Below are positions 44,575-53,301 of a stretch of DNA of 64,000 bases, piece by piece. The translations under genes and the position numbers were made by a program. This stretch comes from Pseudomonas fluorescens (GTDB lineage: Bacteria > Pseudomonadota > Gammaproteobacteria > Pseudomonadales > Pseudomonadaceae): contig NZ_CABVHK010000007.1 in the NCBI RefSeq assembly GCF_902497785.1, positions 242,358 to 306,357 on the forward strand, read 5' to 3'. The notes under the pieces were generated by a model. The model was not told where the DNA came from and made no database searches. It worked only from the letters and a program-made list of their open reading frames with translations. Positions within the stretch are counted from its first letter, which is position 1, and each line of letters begins with the position of its first letter.

Positions 44575-46299
44575 TCAGTGACCGGGCGCGGTCTGCCGCC
44601 AGGCCTGGGAGCGACGCAGCAAACCGCGCGAGGCCCAGGCCAGCAGCAGGGAAACGCCCGCCGAGGTGAACAGAATCAAGGTGGACATGGCCGCTGCACC
44701 GCCGACGTTGCCAGCATCGTCCATGTTCAGCACCGCCACCGCCGCGAGGATGGTGTCGGGGCTGTAGAGGAAGATCGCCGCCGAGACGGTGGTCATGGCC
44801 GAGACGAACAGGTAGCGCACGATGTCCAGCAGCGCCGGCAGGCAAATCGGCACGGTAACGCGCAAGTAATGTCGGTACAGCGGCGCCTTGAGCGACAGCG
44901 CGGCGGCTTCGAACTCGGCGTCGAGCTGGCGCAGCGCGGTGGTGGCGGTCATTTGTGCGGTGGTCAAATAGTGCGCAATGGTGCAGACCACCAGCAGGGT
45001 CATGGTCCCGTAGAGCACGTGCAGCGGGTTACCGTTGAGGTTGAAGAAGAAGACGTATCCCAGACCCAGCACCAGGCCCGGCACCGCCATCGGGACGAAA
45101 CTGAGCATGCGCAGGGCCAGATTCAGTCCGCGCTGGCCTTTGGTTTTTTCCATCAGGTAGGCGCCGGTGAAAATCAGCACGCTGCCGATCAACGCCGTGC
45201 ACAAAGCCATCTTCACGCTGTTGCCATAGGCCAGCCAGCCACCGCCGGCGGTGTCGTTGAACTGGTAATGGTTGAGCGACAGTGAAAGGTTGTACGGCCA
45301 GAATTTCACCAGTGACGAAAACACCGCCATGCCGAACACCAGCAACAACACCGCACAGATCAGCAGCACGATGGCCAGGTAGCAACCGTCGCGCAGTTTC
45401 GACGGCGCCGGTTTGAAGACCTGCGCGCGGCCGCTCATGGCATCGCCGTGACGCCGACGCAACCAGGCATCGACACCGAAGCTGAACAGCGCCGGCAACA
45501 GCAGCACCATGCCGATCAACGCGCCGCGCCCGAATTGCTGTTGGCCGACCACCGCTTTGTAGGCTTCCAGGGCGAGCACTTGATAATCACCACCGACCAC
45601 CACGGGCACGCCGAAGTCGGTAATGGTCAACGTGAAGACCAGACAGAACGCCGCGAACACCGCCTGACGCGTCGCCGGCCAGGTGATGCTGCGGAAGGCT
45701 TTCGCCGGACTGGCGCCCATGCTGGAGGCGGCATCGAACAGCCGCGCATCCGCCAGGGACAGCGCCGACAGCAAAATCATCAAAGCGTGTGGGAAGGTGT
45801 AGATCACCTCGCCCAGGACAATGCCCCAGAAGCCGTAGATATTGTCGGAGAGCAGACCGCGCAACATGCCCTGGTTGCCGAACAGATAAACCAGCGCGAT
45901 ACCCGGCAACATCGACGGCGCCATCAGCGGCAACAGCGACATGCCGCGCCAGATGCCTTTGCCGGGGATCAACGTGCGTTGCAGCGCGTAGGCAAACAGG
46001 TAGGCCAGCGGTACGACAATGGCCGCGACGCTGAGGGAAACTTTCAGGCTGTTACCCAGCAACCAGTGGAAATTCGCACTGGTGACCAGTTCACGGGCGG
46101 CCACCAGACCACCGCCCTGCCCGGCTTCGGAACTGAAGCCACGCCAGAAGATTGCGAGCAACGGCATCAACACGGCGAGGCCGAGCAACACCAGCAACAG
46201 CACCTTGCCGCCGACCACGAACACGCGGTCGCCGATCTCGGCACGGGAGGTCTGCCGTACCAGCTTGCGCGGCATCGGCAGCGCGATGTTCGCGCTCAT
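44575..46299 (-). CDS. Aminoethylphosphonate-type ABC transporter, fused permease
   Basis: A 574-residue permease with about twelve hydrophobic segments in two homologous halves, like fused Fe(III)- or aminoethylphosphonate-type permeases (TIGR03262 group). Each half has an EAA-like loop: in the first, DAASSMGASPAKAFRSITWPATR, and in the second LKAPLYRHYLRVTVPICLPAL. I start at the ATG at 46297-46299, which overlaps the ATPase stop by one base (the longer frame reads through the ATPase gene). With the ATPase and the binding protein it makes a complete importer. Confidence 0.85.
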   Translation of the reverse strand: MSANIALPMPRKLVRQTSRAEIGDRVFVVGGKVLLLVLLGLAVLMPLLAIFWRGFSSEAGQGGGLVAARELVTSANFHWLLGNSLKVSLSVAAIVVPLAYLFAYALQRTLIPGKGIWRGMSLLPLMAPSMLPGIALVYLFGNQGMLRGLLSDNIYGFWGIVLGEVIYTFPHALMILLSALSLADARLFDAASSMGASPAKAFRSITWPATRQAVFAAFCLVFTLTITDFGVPVVVGGDYQVLALEAYKAVVGQQQFGRGALIGMVLLLPALFSFGVDAWLRRRHGDAMSGRAQVFKPAPSKLRDGCYLAIVLLICAVLLLVFGMAVFSSLVKFWPYNLSLSLNHYQFNDTAGGGWLAYGNSVKMALCTALIGSVLIFTGAYLMEKTKGQRGLNLALRMLSFVPMAVPGLVLGLGYVFFFNLNGNPLHVLYGTMTLLVVCTIAHYLTTAQMTATTALRQLDAEFEAAALSLKAPLYRHYLRVTVPICLPALLDIVRYLFVSAMTTVSAAIFLYSPDTILAAVAVLNMDDAGNVGGAAAMSTLILFTSAGVSLLLAWASRGLLRRSQAWRQTAPGH

Positions 46300-47375
46300 C
46301 AGGCAAACACCTGCAGGCTGCGCGGCGGCAAAGCGACCATAATCTGCTGCGCGCCGAGGCGTGGCATCGCTTCCGGCGCCAGTTCCGCCAGCAAGGCGTG
46401 ACCCGGCAGTTGATCGAGTTCGAAGCTCATGCGGCAACGGTTGCCGAGGAAGGTGATTTCGCGAACCCTGGCCGGGAACAGGTTTTCTTCATGCACCAGC
46501 GGATTGACGTTGATTGCCTCGGGCCGGCAGAACAAACGGCCTGACGCGGTCTTCGCGCTGCCATCGGCCAGGCGCATGTTCATCCCGCCGACCTGCGCGT
46601 GGCTGTCGCTGCTGCGCTGGAACGGCAGCCAGTTGCCCTGACCGACAAACTCCGCGACGAAAGGCGTGGCCGGTCGGTCGTAGATTTCCTGGGGCGTGGC
46701 GTATTGCTCGACCTTGCCGTTATTCATCACAGCGATGCGGTCGGCCATCAACATGGCTTCGTCCTGATTGTGGGTGACCATCAGCGTGGTGACGCCGAGG
46801 TTACGCTGCAGCTGGCGCAGCTCGGTGCACAGGTGCTCGCGAACCCGGGCGTCGAGGGCCGACATCGGTTCGTCCAGCAGCAACAAGGACGGCGCCGGGG
46901 CCAGGGCGCGGGCCAGGGCGACTCGTTGTTGCTGGCCGCCGGACAATTGGCCGGGGTACTTTTTCTCACTGCCGATCAGGCCGACCAGTTCCAGCATCTG
47001 ACCGACACGCTGGCGCACTTCATCGCGACCGCTGCCGGCGAGGCCGTAGGCAATATTCGCTTCGACGGTAAGATTGGGGAACAGCGCGTAGGACTGGAAC
47101 AGAATGCCGTAGTCCCGCGCCTGAGGCGCCAGGTGGGACACGTTGCGCTCGCCAAGGTACAACTCGCCGCTGTCCTGTTTCTCCAGACCGGCGATGCAGC
47201 GCAGCAAGGTGGTTTTGCCACAGCCCGACGGGCCCAGCAGGCACACCAGCTCACCGGCCGCGACGTCGAGGGAAACGTTATCCAGCGCGGTAAAGGCGCC
47301 GAAGCGTTTCTGCACCCCGCGCACTTTCATCGGGGCGCCGGGGTTGGTCAGGGCAGTTGCGGTCGAATGGTTCAT
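46299..47375 (-). CDS. Aminoethylphosphonate-type ABC transporter, ATP-binding protein
   Basis: A 358-residue ATPase subunit. Walker A GPSGCGKTT, Q loop LFQSYALFPNL, signature LSGGQQQRVALARAL and Walker B LLLLDEPMSALD are intact, followed by a C-terminal TOBE-like domain (about residues 270-358). It starts MNHSTATALTNPG and overlaps the permease gene by one base. It is the first gene of the transporter operon; a class C REP pair separates it from the LysR gene. Confidence 0.88.
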   Translation of the reverse strand: MNHSTATALTNPGAPMKVRGVQKRFGAFTALDNVSLDVAAGELVCLLGPSGCGKTTLLRCIAGLEKQDSGELYLGERNVSHLAPQARDYGILFQSYALFPNLTVEANIAYGLAGSGRDEVRQRVGQMLELVGLIGSEKKYPGQLSGGQQQRVALARALAPAPSLLLLDEPMSALDARVREHLCTELRQLQRNLGVTTLMVTHNQDEAMLMADRIAVMNNGKVEQYATPQEIYDRPATPFVAEFVGQGNWLPFQRSSDSHAQVGGMNMRLADGSAKTASGRLFCRPEAINVNPLVHEENLFPARVREITFLGNRCRMSFELDQLPGHALLAELAPEAMPRLGAQQIMVALPPRSLQVFA

Positions 47376-47502
47376 GGACAGGCCTCATCAAGCAGATGAA
47401 GGCCATGCTAGGGATGTAATGCGTCCGTCATGTGGCAGCGAGGCAAAAACGGCTGATAGTGGTATTCGGGGATTTGGGTTGGATGGAACGGGCAATGATG
47501 AC

Positions 47503-47599
47503 CCTGTGGCGAGGGGATTTATCCCCGTTGGGCAGCGCAGCGGCCGTGAATTCTGCGACTGCTTCGCAGCCGAACGGGGATAAATCCCCTCACCACAGG
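47503..47599. repeat. REP pair, class C
   Basis: Inverted class C elements with GCGAGGGGATTTATCCCCGT at the left and the complement at the right, in the space between the transporter operon start and the LysR stop (4 bases before it). With 43363-43498 it brackets the three transporter genes. Confidence 0.87.
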
Positions 47600-47602
47600 A
47601 AT

Positions 47603-48466
47603 CTAGGCCGGGGCCATTTCCTGCGCCAACCCGAGGAACGCCGCCGGTAACCGAGCGTTCTTTCTCTCTTTCAGGCAATACAAATACTCGGGAATCTGCG
47701 GTGCATGCTCAATCGTCAGCACGCGCAACTGCGGATCATGCGGCACTTCCTGCCGGGCAATGATGCTGATCCCGATGTTGCGCAGCACCGCTTCACGAAT
47801 CGACTCGCGGCTGCCGATCTCCAGCAACGGCCCGAAACTCACCCCGGCGCCGGCCAGCAACTCTTCTGTCAGCCGACGAGTCGTAGAGCCCGATTCGCGC
47901 ATCAACAACGTATGCCCGGCCAACGCACTGAGCGGCACATGGTCGTGCACCGCCAGCGGATGATTGCGATGCACCGCCAGCACCAGCGGATCGCTGCCGA
48001 GTACCCGGCGAATCAGCCGCGCATCGTCGAGCAATTGCGAAGAGGCAGCGACGTCGACCCGGTAATCCTCCAGCGCCTCGAGTACCTGCTGCGAGTTGCC
48101 GATTTCCACCGACACTTCCACCTGCGGCAAGCGCTCGCGGAAGGTCTTCACCAAGTCGAGGATGTAATACGGCGCCGTCGCGGCAATGCGCAACGTGCCC
48201 TGAACCTGGCCGCTGTTGCGCAGGAAAAATTCAATGTCGGCCTCCTGCTGCATCAGTGTCTTGACCATCGGCAACAGCCGCGCACCTTCGTCGCTGACAC
48301 TGAGGCGGCGGCCGCCACGGTAGAACAGTTCAACCGAATACTGGCTTTCAAGGTTGCGGATTTGCGTGGTCACCGTGGGTTGGCTCAGGCCGAGCTTTTT
48401 CGCCGCCAGGGTGATGCTGCCCAGGCGGGCCACCATGTAAAACGCCTTCAGCTCGGCACTCAGCAC
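47603..48466 (-). CDS. LysR-family regulator, aminoethylphosphonate type
   Basis: A 287-residue LysR regulator with a helix-turn-helix at residues about 3-62 (AFYMVARLGSITLAAKKLGLSQPTVTTQIRNLE) and a periplasmic-binding-like effector domain. It resembles the regulators associated with aminoethylphosphonate catabolism (TIGR03339 group). It is transcribed in the same direction as the transporter. Its start is only 15 bases after the cadA stop, so read-through from cadA is possible. Ligand inferred. Confidence 0.82.
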   Translation of the reverse strand: MLSAELKAFYMVARLGSITLAAKKLGLSQPTVTTQIRNLESQYSVELFYRGGRRLSVSDEGARLLPMVKTLMQQEADIEFFLRNSGQVQGTLRIAATAPYYILDLVKTFRERLPQVEVSVEIGNSQQVLEALEDYRVDVAASSQLLDDARLIRRVLGSDPLVLAVHRNHPLAVHDHVPLSALAGHTLLMRESGSTTRRLTEELLAGAGVSFGPLLEIGSRESIREAVLRNIGISIIARQEVPHDPQLRVLTIEHAPQIPEYLYCLKERKNARLPAAFLGLAQEMAPA

Positions 48467-48481
48467 ACCCGCTCCTCATCC

Positions 48482-50743
48482 TTATTTGCGCAACAGGCGC
48501 AAACCATTGAACACCACCAACAGGCTCACGCCCATGTCGGCAAACACCGCCATCCACATGGTAGCGATCCCGGCGAAGGTTACCCCAAGAAAGATCGCCT
48601 TGATGACCAATGCCAACGCGATGTTCTGCTTGAGGATGCTCGACGTCTGCCGCGACAGGCGGATGAACGCGGGGATCTTGCGCAGATCGTCGTCCATCAG
48701 GGCGACATCAGCGGTTTCGATGGCGGTATCGGTGCCGGCGGCGGCCATGGCAAAGCCGATCTCGGCACGGGCCAGCGCTGGCGCATCGTTGATGCCGTCG
48801 CCGACCATACCGACGTGATGGCCCTGAGCATAAAGTGCTTCGATGGCTTGCAGTTTGTCGGTCGGCAGTAAATCGCCCTTGGCCTCGTCGATGCCGACTT
48901 GCGCGGCGATCGCCTGGGCGGTGTGGACGTTATCGCCGGTGAGCATCAGGGTTTTGATGCCCAGATCGTGCAGCTGCCGGATCGCTTCGCGGCTGGAGTC
49001 CTTCACCGTATCGGCCACGGCGAACAGCGCCAACGGGCCGGACGTGTCCAGCAACAGCACTACTGATTTGCCCTGTTTTTCCAGGGCAAACAGCTTTTCT
49101 TCCAGTTCAGGCGAGCACAGGTTCAACTCTTCGACCAAACGGTGGTTGCCCAGATGGTAGACCTGACCGTTGATTTCACCGCGCACACCGCGACCGGTCA
49201 GCGCCTCGAAGTTATCCACAACGAGCGGCGTGAATGGTTTATCCACAGCCGCGCTGGCGATGGCCAGCGAGACCGGGTGGTCGGAGCGTGCGGCCAATGC
49301 GGCTGCAATGGCCGGAGCCAAAGCGTCAGCCGTCGGATCAAGCGACAGGTAATCGGTCTGCACCGGTTTGCCGTGGGTGATCGTGCCGGTCTTGTCCAGC
49401 GCCAGATAGTCGAGTTTGTAGCCGCCCTCCAGATAAACCCCGCCCTTGACCAGAATACCTTTGCGCGCCGCCGCCGCGAGGCCGCTGACGATGGTCACCG
49501 GCGTAGAGATCACCAGCGCACAAGGGCACGCGACCACCAGCAACACCAGCGCCCGGTAGATCCAGTCGAACCACACCGCGCCCATGAACAACGGCGGAAT
49601 CACTGCGACGGCCAAGGCGAAAATAAACACGGCCGGTGTGTAGATTTTCGAGAACTGGTCAACGAAACGTTGAGTCGGCGCCCGCGCCCCTTGCGCCTGC
49701 TCGACGGCGTGGATGATCCGCGCCAGCGTCGAATTGTTCGCCGCAGCGGTCACGGTGTATTCCAGCGAACCTGCCTGGTTGATGGTGCCGGCGAACACCT
49801 TGTCGCCGACGGTCTTTTCTACCGGCAGGCTTTCGCCGGTGATGGGCGCCTGATCGATGGTGGAATTGCCGGACACCACTTCACCGTCCAGGCCGACCCG
49901 CTCCCCGGGCCGAATGCGTACCCGCGCGCCCAGCGCGATAATTTTCACATCCTGCTCGATCCAGCTGCCATCGGCCTGCTGCACAGTCGCCTGCTCAGGG
50001 GTCATCTGCATCAAACCGCTGATGGCGTTGCGCGCGCGGTCCAGTGACCTGGCTTCGATCAACTCGGCGACAGTGAACAGGAACATCACCATGGCCGCTT
50101 CCGGCCACTGCCCGATCAGGATCGCGCCGGTGACCGCGATGCTCATCAGCGCATTGATATTCAGGTTAAGGTTTTTCAGCGCGATCCAGCCCTTCTTATA
50201 AGTAGCGAGGCCGCCGCTGAGGATCGAGATCAGCGCGATCACCGCCACCACCCAGTTGGGCGCCGCGTCAGTAAAATGGATGACTTCGGCCGCCAGCGCG
50301 GTCACGCCGGAGAGTGCCAATGGCCACCAGGTTTTTTTATCAGGCGTGGGTGCGGGTGCTTCGACGCCCTGCTCCAGGGGTTCAGCGTGCATGCCGAGGG
50401 ATTTGATCGCGTCGATGATCGACGCGGTGTCTGGTAGATCGTGAGTCACGCCCAGCACGCGGTTGATCAGGTTGAATTCCAGTTGCTGCACACCCGCCAG
50501 CTTGCCGAGTTTGTTCTGGATCAGCGTCTGCTCGGTCGGGCAGTCCATCGCGTCGATGCGGAAACTGCTCAACCGCGCGTCGGCGGTCGGCGCGTCGTTT
50601 AGCTTGATCAGCGACGGCGCCGCCACTTTGGAGGAACAGCAGGAATCCCCGTGCCCGCCGTGGTCATGCTTTTGCACAGGCTGGAGATTGTGGCTGTGAT
50701 CGTGATCAGCCTCGGAGGTGTGGGTGTGCCGGGAATCGCTCAT
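48482..50743 (-). CDS. cadA: Cadmium/zinc-type heavy-metal P-type ATPase
   Basis: A 753-residue P1B-type ATPase that exports soft divalent cations (Cd, Zn, Pb). The N-terminus is rich in histidine (residues about 5-35, HTHTSEADHDHSH) with a Cys pair, then an HMA domain with AMDCPTEQT. The ion-path CPC motif is in VVACPCALVIS, phosphorylation site DKTGTITHG, the HP locus RSDHPVSLA and the hinge GDGINDAPALARA. I start at the ATG at 50741-50743, downstream of the MerR-type promoter; no in-frame start closer to the promoter is credible. It is controlled by the divergent cadR. Confidence 0.93.
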   Translation of the reverse strand: MSDSRHTHTSEADHDHSHNLQPVQKHDHGGHGDSCCSSKVAAPSLIKLNDAPTADARLSSFRIDAMDCPTEQTLIQNKLGKLAGVQQLEFNLINRVLGVTHDLPDTASIIDAIKSLGMHAEPLEQGVEAPAPTPDKKTWWPLALSGVTALAAEVIHFTDAAPNWVVAVIALISILSGGLATYKKGWIALKNLNLNINALMSIAVTGAILIGQWPEAAMVMFLFTVAELIEARSLDRARNAISGLMQMTPEQATVQQADGSWIEQDVKIIALGARVRIRPGERVGLDGEVVSGNSTIDQAPITGESLPVEKTVGDKVFAGTINQAGSLEYTVTAAANNSTLARIIHAVEQAQGARAPTQRFVDQFSKIYTPAVFIFALAVAVIPPLFMGAVWFDWIYRALVLLVVACPCALVISTPVTIVSGLAAAARKGILVKGGVYLEGGYKLDYLALDKTGTITHGKPVQTDYLSLDPTADALAPAIAAALAARSDHPVSLAIASAAVDKPFTPLVVDNFEALTGRGVRGEINGQVYHLGNHRLVEELNLCSPELEEKLFALEKQGKSVVLLLDTSGPLALFAVADTVKDSSREAIRQLHDLGIKTLMLTGDNVHTAQAIAAQVGIDEAKGDLLPTDKLQAIEALYAQGHHVGMVGDGINDAPALARAEIGFAMAAAGTDTAIETADVALMDDDLRKIPAFIRLSRQTSSILKQNIALALVIKAIFLGVTFAGIATMWMAVFADMGVSLLVVFNGLRLLRK

Positions 50744-50774
50744 CGGTTTACGTCCATGAAGGTGCTTGTTGCCA

Positions 50775-50805
50775 AGTAAAGACCCTGTAGCCACTATAGG
50801 GTCAA
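50775..50805 (-). promoter_or_regulatory. CadR operator and cadA promoter
   Basis: On the minus strand TTGACC (50800-50805) and TTTACT (50775-50780) are spaced by 19 bases, the long spacing of MerR-regulated promoters. The spacer contains the dyad GACCCT...AGGGTC (outer bases 50781 and 50803) with the inner text of the known P. putida CadR site as I remember it. It should make cadA inducible by cadmium. Confidence 0.88.
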
Positions 50806-50828
50806 GCACCTATTTGGAGATGACCGTC

Positions 50829-51278
50829 GTGAAGATCGGAGAACTGGCGAAACTCACTGATTGCGCGGTGGAAACCATCCGCTACTACGAGCGCGAAAAC
50901 CTGCTGCCGGAGCCGGCCCGCAGCGACGGCAACTACCGCGTCTACACCCAGGCCCACGCCGAACGCCTGACGTTCATCCGCAATTGTCGGACCCTCGACA
51001 TGACGCTCGAGGAAATCCGCAGTCTGCTGGCCTTGCGCGACAGTCCGCAGGATCAATGTGAAAGCGTGAATGCGCTGATCGACGAGCACATCCATCACGT
51101 CAAGGCGCGGATTGACGGGTTGCTGGCGTTACAGATGCAATTGCTCGACCTGCGCCAACGCTGTGGCGAAGGGCCGGAAATTGATCAATGCGGGATTTTG
51201 CAGCGGTTGGAAGTGAGCGGCGGGGTGGTGGCGACGGAGGTGGAGCATTCGCATGTGGGCCGCAGCCACGGCCACTAA
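50829..51278 (+). CDS. cadR: MerR-family cadmium-responsive regulator CadR
   Basis: A 149-residue MerR regulator. The N-terminal helix-turn-helix is in KIGELAKLTDCAVETIRYYERENLLPEP, and the dimerisation helix ends with RRCGEG, ahead of a metal-binding end: cysteines at CGEGPEIDQCGILQ and a histidine-rich tail HSHVGRSHGH, as in P. putida CadR. I choose the GTG at 50829 because GGAG at 50816-50819 is 9 bases upstream and the family starts MKIGELAK; an ATG at 50820 would abut that site. Confidence 0.93.
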   Translation: MKIGELAKLTDCAVETIRYYERENLLPEPARSDGNYRVYTQAHAERLTFIRNCRTLDMTLEEIRSLLALRDSPQDQCESVNALIDEHIHHVKARIDGLLALQMQLLDLRQRCGEGPEIDQCGILQRLEVSGGVVATEVEHSHVGRSHGH

Positions 51279-51290
51279 ACCGACACACAC

Positions 51291-51373
51291 CCTGTAGGAG
51301 CTGCCGAAGGCTGCGATCTTTTGATCTTGATCTTCAAAGATCAAAAGATCGCAGCCTTCGGCAGCTCCTACAG
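51291..51373. repeat. REP pair, class A
   Basis: Inverted class A pair between convergent cadR and thyA, with a GATCTTGATCTTCAAAGATC palindrome at the centre of the hairpin. Confidence 0.9.
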
Positions 51374-51391
51374 TGGGGTCGGTGTTGAGGC

Positions 51392-52363
51392 TTAGACTGC
51401 CATCGGTGCGGTCATGGGCGGGTGATGTTCGTAGCCTTCGAGCGAAAAATCACTCGGCTCGATCAACTCCAGCCATTGCGGCTGATAAACACCCGTCTTG
51501 GCAAACTCCGGCACACGCTCATTGATCACCAGTTTCGGCATCGGGAACGGCTCGCGCTTGAGCTGTTCGTTGAGCATGTCCAAATGGTTTTCGTAGACGT
51601 GCGCGTCACCGATGAAATAGGTAAACCAGCGCGGCGTGTAGCCGGTCAGGCGACCGATCAGGCTCAGCAACGCGGCGCCTTCGGTGAGGTTGAATGGCGT
51701 GCCCAGGCCCAAGTCATTGGAGCGGATGTAGAGCGTCAAAGAGATCTCTTTGGTCTCGACATTCGGGTGGAACTGATAGAGCAAGTGGCACGGCGGCAAC
51801 GCCATTTCATCGAGCTGGGCGACGTTCCAGCCGTGGAACAGAATGCGCCGGCTGCCCGGGTCCTTGATGATGGTATCGACGCACTGGCGGATCTGGTCGA
51901 TCGCCTTGTACAACACCACGTAGGCCTGACCGTCCTCTTCGCCTTCAGCGATCTGACGATAACCCTGGCCCAGCGTTTGTTCGATGGCCGCTGTGTTGCT
52001 GACCGGGATCTGCTTGTACGCCGGCCATTTGCGCCACTGCACGCCGTAGATCTCGCCAAGGTCGTCTTCGCCCTGACGGAACGGATTGGCCAGCCACTGG
52101 GCGTTTTCGTTGGCGTTCTGGTCCCAGACCTTGCAGCCCAGCGCACGGAATTCGGCGGCGTTGTTTACGCCACGCAGAAAACCGCACATTTCGCCGATGG
52201 CCGATTTGAAGGCCATTTTGCGCGTGGTGATCGCAGGAAAACCTTCTTTCAGGTCATAGCGCAGCATCGCGCCGGGAAAACTGATGGTGTTCACACCGGT
52301 GCGGTTGGCCTGTTTGGTGCCGTTCTTGATGACGTGGGCGACCAGTTCGAGATATTGCTTCAT
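51392..52363 (-). CDS. thyA: Thymidylate synthase
   Basis: Methylates dUMP to dTMP with methylenetetrahydrofolate. The enzyme is 323 residues, about 60 more than the 264 of E. coli; the excess lies mainly in a stretch around residues 130-160 ([26 protein letters not shown]). The catalytic cysteine is in [10 protein letters not shown], the phosphate-binding [13 protein letters not shown] and the folate-site [12 protein letters not shown] and HVYENH segments are intact. The gene ends in PPMTAPMAV. It lies directly downstream of lgt with a 48-base gap, an arrangement common in Proteobacteria. Confidence 0.95.
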   Translation of the reverse strand: MKQYLELVAHVIKNGTKQANRTGVNTISFPGAMLRYDLKEGFPAITTRKMAFKSAIGEMCGFLRGVNNAAEFRALGCKVWDQNANENAQWLANPFRQGEDDLGEIYGVQWRKWPAYKQIPVSNTAAIEQTLGQGYRQIAEGEEDGQAYVVLYKAIDQIRQCVDTIIKDPGSRRILFHGWNVAQLDEMALPPCHLLYQFHPNVETKEISLTLYIRSNDLGLGTPFNLTEGAALLSLIGRLTGYTPRWFTYFIGDAHVYENHLDMLNEQLKREPFPMPKLVINERVPEFAKTGVYQPQWLELIEPSDFSLEGYEHHPPMTAPMAV

Positions 52364-52411
52364 GAGTTACCTGTGTCCTTGAACCCGGGACCGTCGCCCC
52401 GGGGTTCGAAT

Positions 52412-53218
52412 TTATACAGCTGCCGCAGGCGTCGCCGGGGCGCGGTGATACGCCAGCCAGATCAGGAACAGCCCGCCGACAATCATCGGTACGCAGAGCA
52501 CCTGGCCCATGGTCAACCAGTTCCAGGCCAGATAGCCCAGTTGCGCGTCCGGTACGCGGACGAATTCGACGATGAAACGGAAGATGCCATAGAACAGCGC
52601 GAACATCCCGGACACCGCCATGGTCGGCCGCGGCTTGCGCGAGTACAACCAGAGAATCGCGAACAGCGCTACGCCTTCGAGGGCGAACTGATACAGCTGC
52701 GACGGGTGACGGGCCAGTTGCGCCGGGTCGGTCGGGAAGATCATCGCCCACGGCACGTCGGTCGCCTTGCCCCACAATTCGGCGTTGATGAAGTTGCCGA
52801 TACGCCCGGCACCCAGGCCGATCGGCACCATCGGTGCGACAAAATCCATGAGCTGGAAGAACGACTTGTTGTTCTTCTTGCCGAACCACAACGCCGCCAA
52901 CATCACGCCGATGAAACCGCCGTGGAACGACATGCCGCCCTTCCACACTTCGAAAATCAGCGTCGGGTTCGCCAGGTAAGCACCCAGATCGTAGAACAGC
53001 ACGTAGCCCAGACGCCCGCCGACAATGACGCCCATCGACATCCAGAAGACCATGTCGGAGAGTTTTTCCTTGGTCCAGGTCGGGTCGAAACGGTTGAGCC
53101 GGCGCGACGCCAGCAGCCACGCACCGCCGATGCCGATCAGGTACATCAAACCGTACCAGTGGATTTTCAGCGGACCGATGGCCAGGGCCACCGGGTCGAT
53201 CTGCGGGTAAGGCAGCAT
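52412..53218 (-). CDS. lgt: Prolipoprotein diacylglyceryl transferase
   Basis: An inner-membrane enzyme (268 residues) that transfers diacylglyceryl to the lipobox cysteine of prelipoproteins, the first step of lipoprotein maturation. Seven hydrophobic segments are visible; the signature [14 protein letters not shown] and [23 protein letters not shown] are complete, with the conserved histidine and arginine/asparagine residues of the active centre. It is upstream of thyA and downstream of the TauE-type gene in the same direction. Confidence 0.96.
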   Translation of the reverse strand: MLPYPQIDPVALAIGPLKIHWYGLMYLIGIGGAWLLASRRLNRFDPTWTKEKLSDMVFWMSMGVIVGGRLGYVLFYDLGAYLANPTLIFEVWKGGMSFHGGFIGVMLAALWFGKKNNKSFFQLMDFVAPMVPIGLGAGRIGNFINAELWGKATDVPWAMIFPTDPAQLARHPSQLYQFALEGVALFAILWLYSRKPRPTMAVSGMFALFYGIFRFIVEFVRVPDAQLGYLAWNWLTMGQVLCVPMIVGGLFLIWLAYHRAPATPAAAV

Positions 53219-53301
53219 TGCGACTCCTCGTTAGAGTTGAAACCTTCAAAATTCCCGGGCGACGCTGTCACCTCAGGATTAAGCCAATATTGCGAAACGT
53301 G

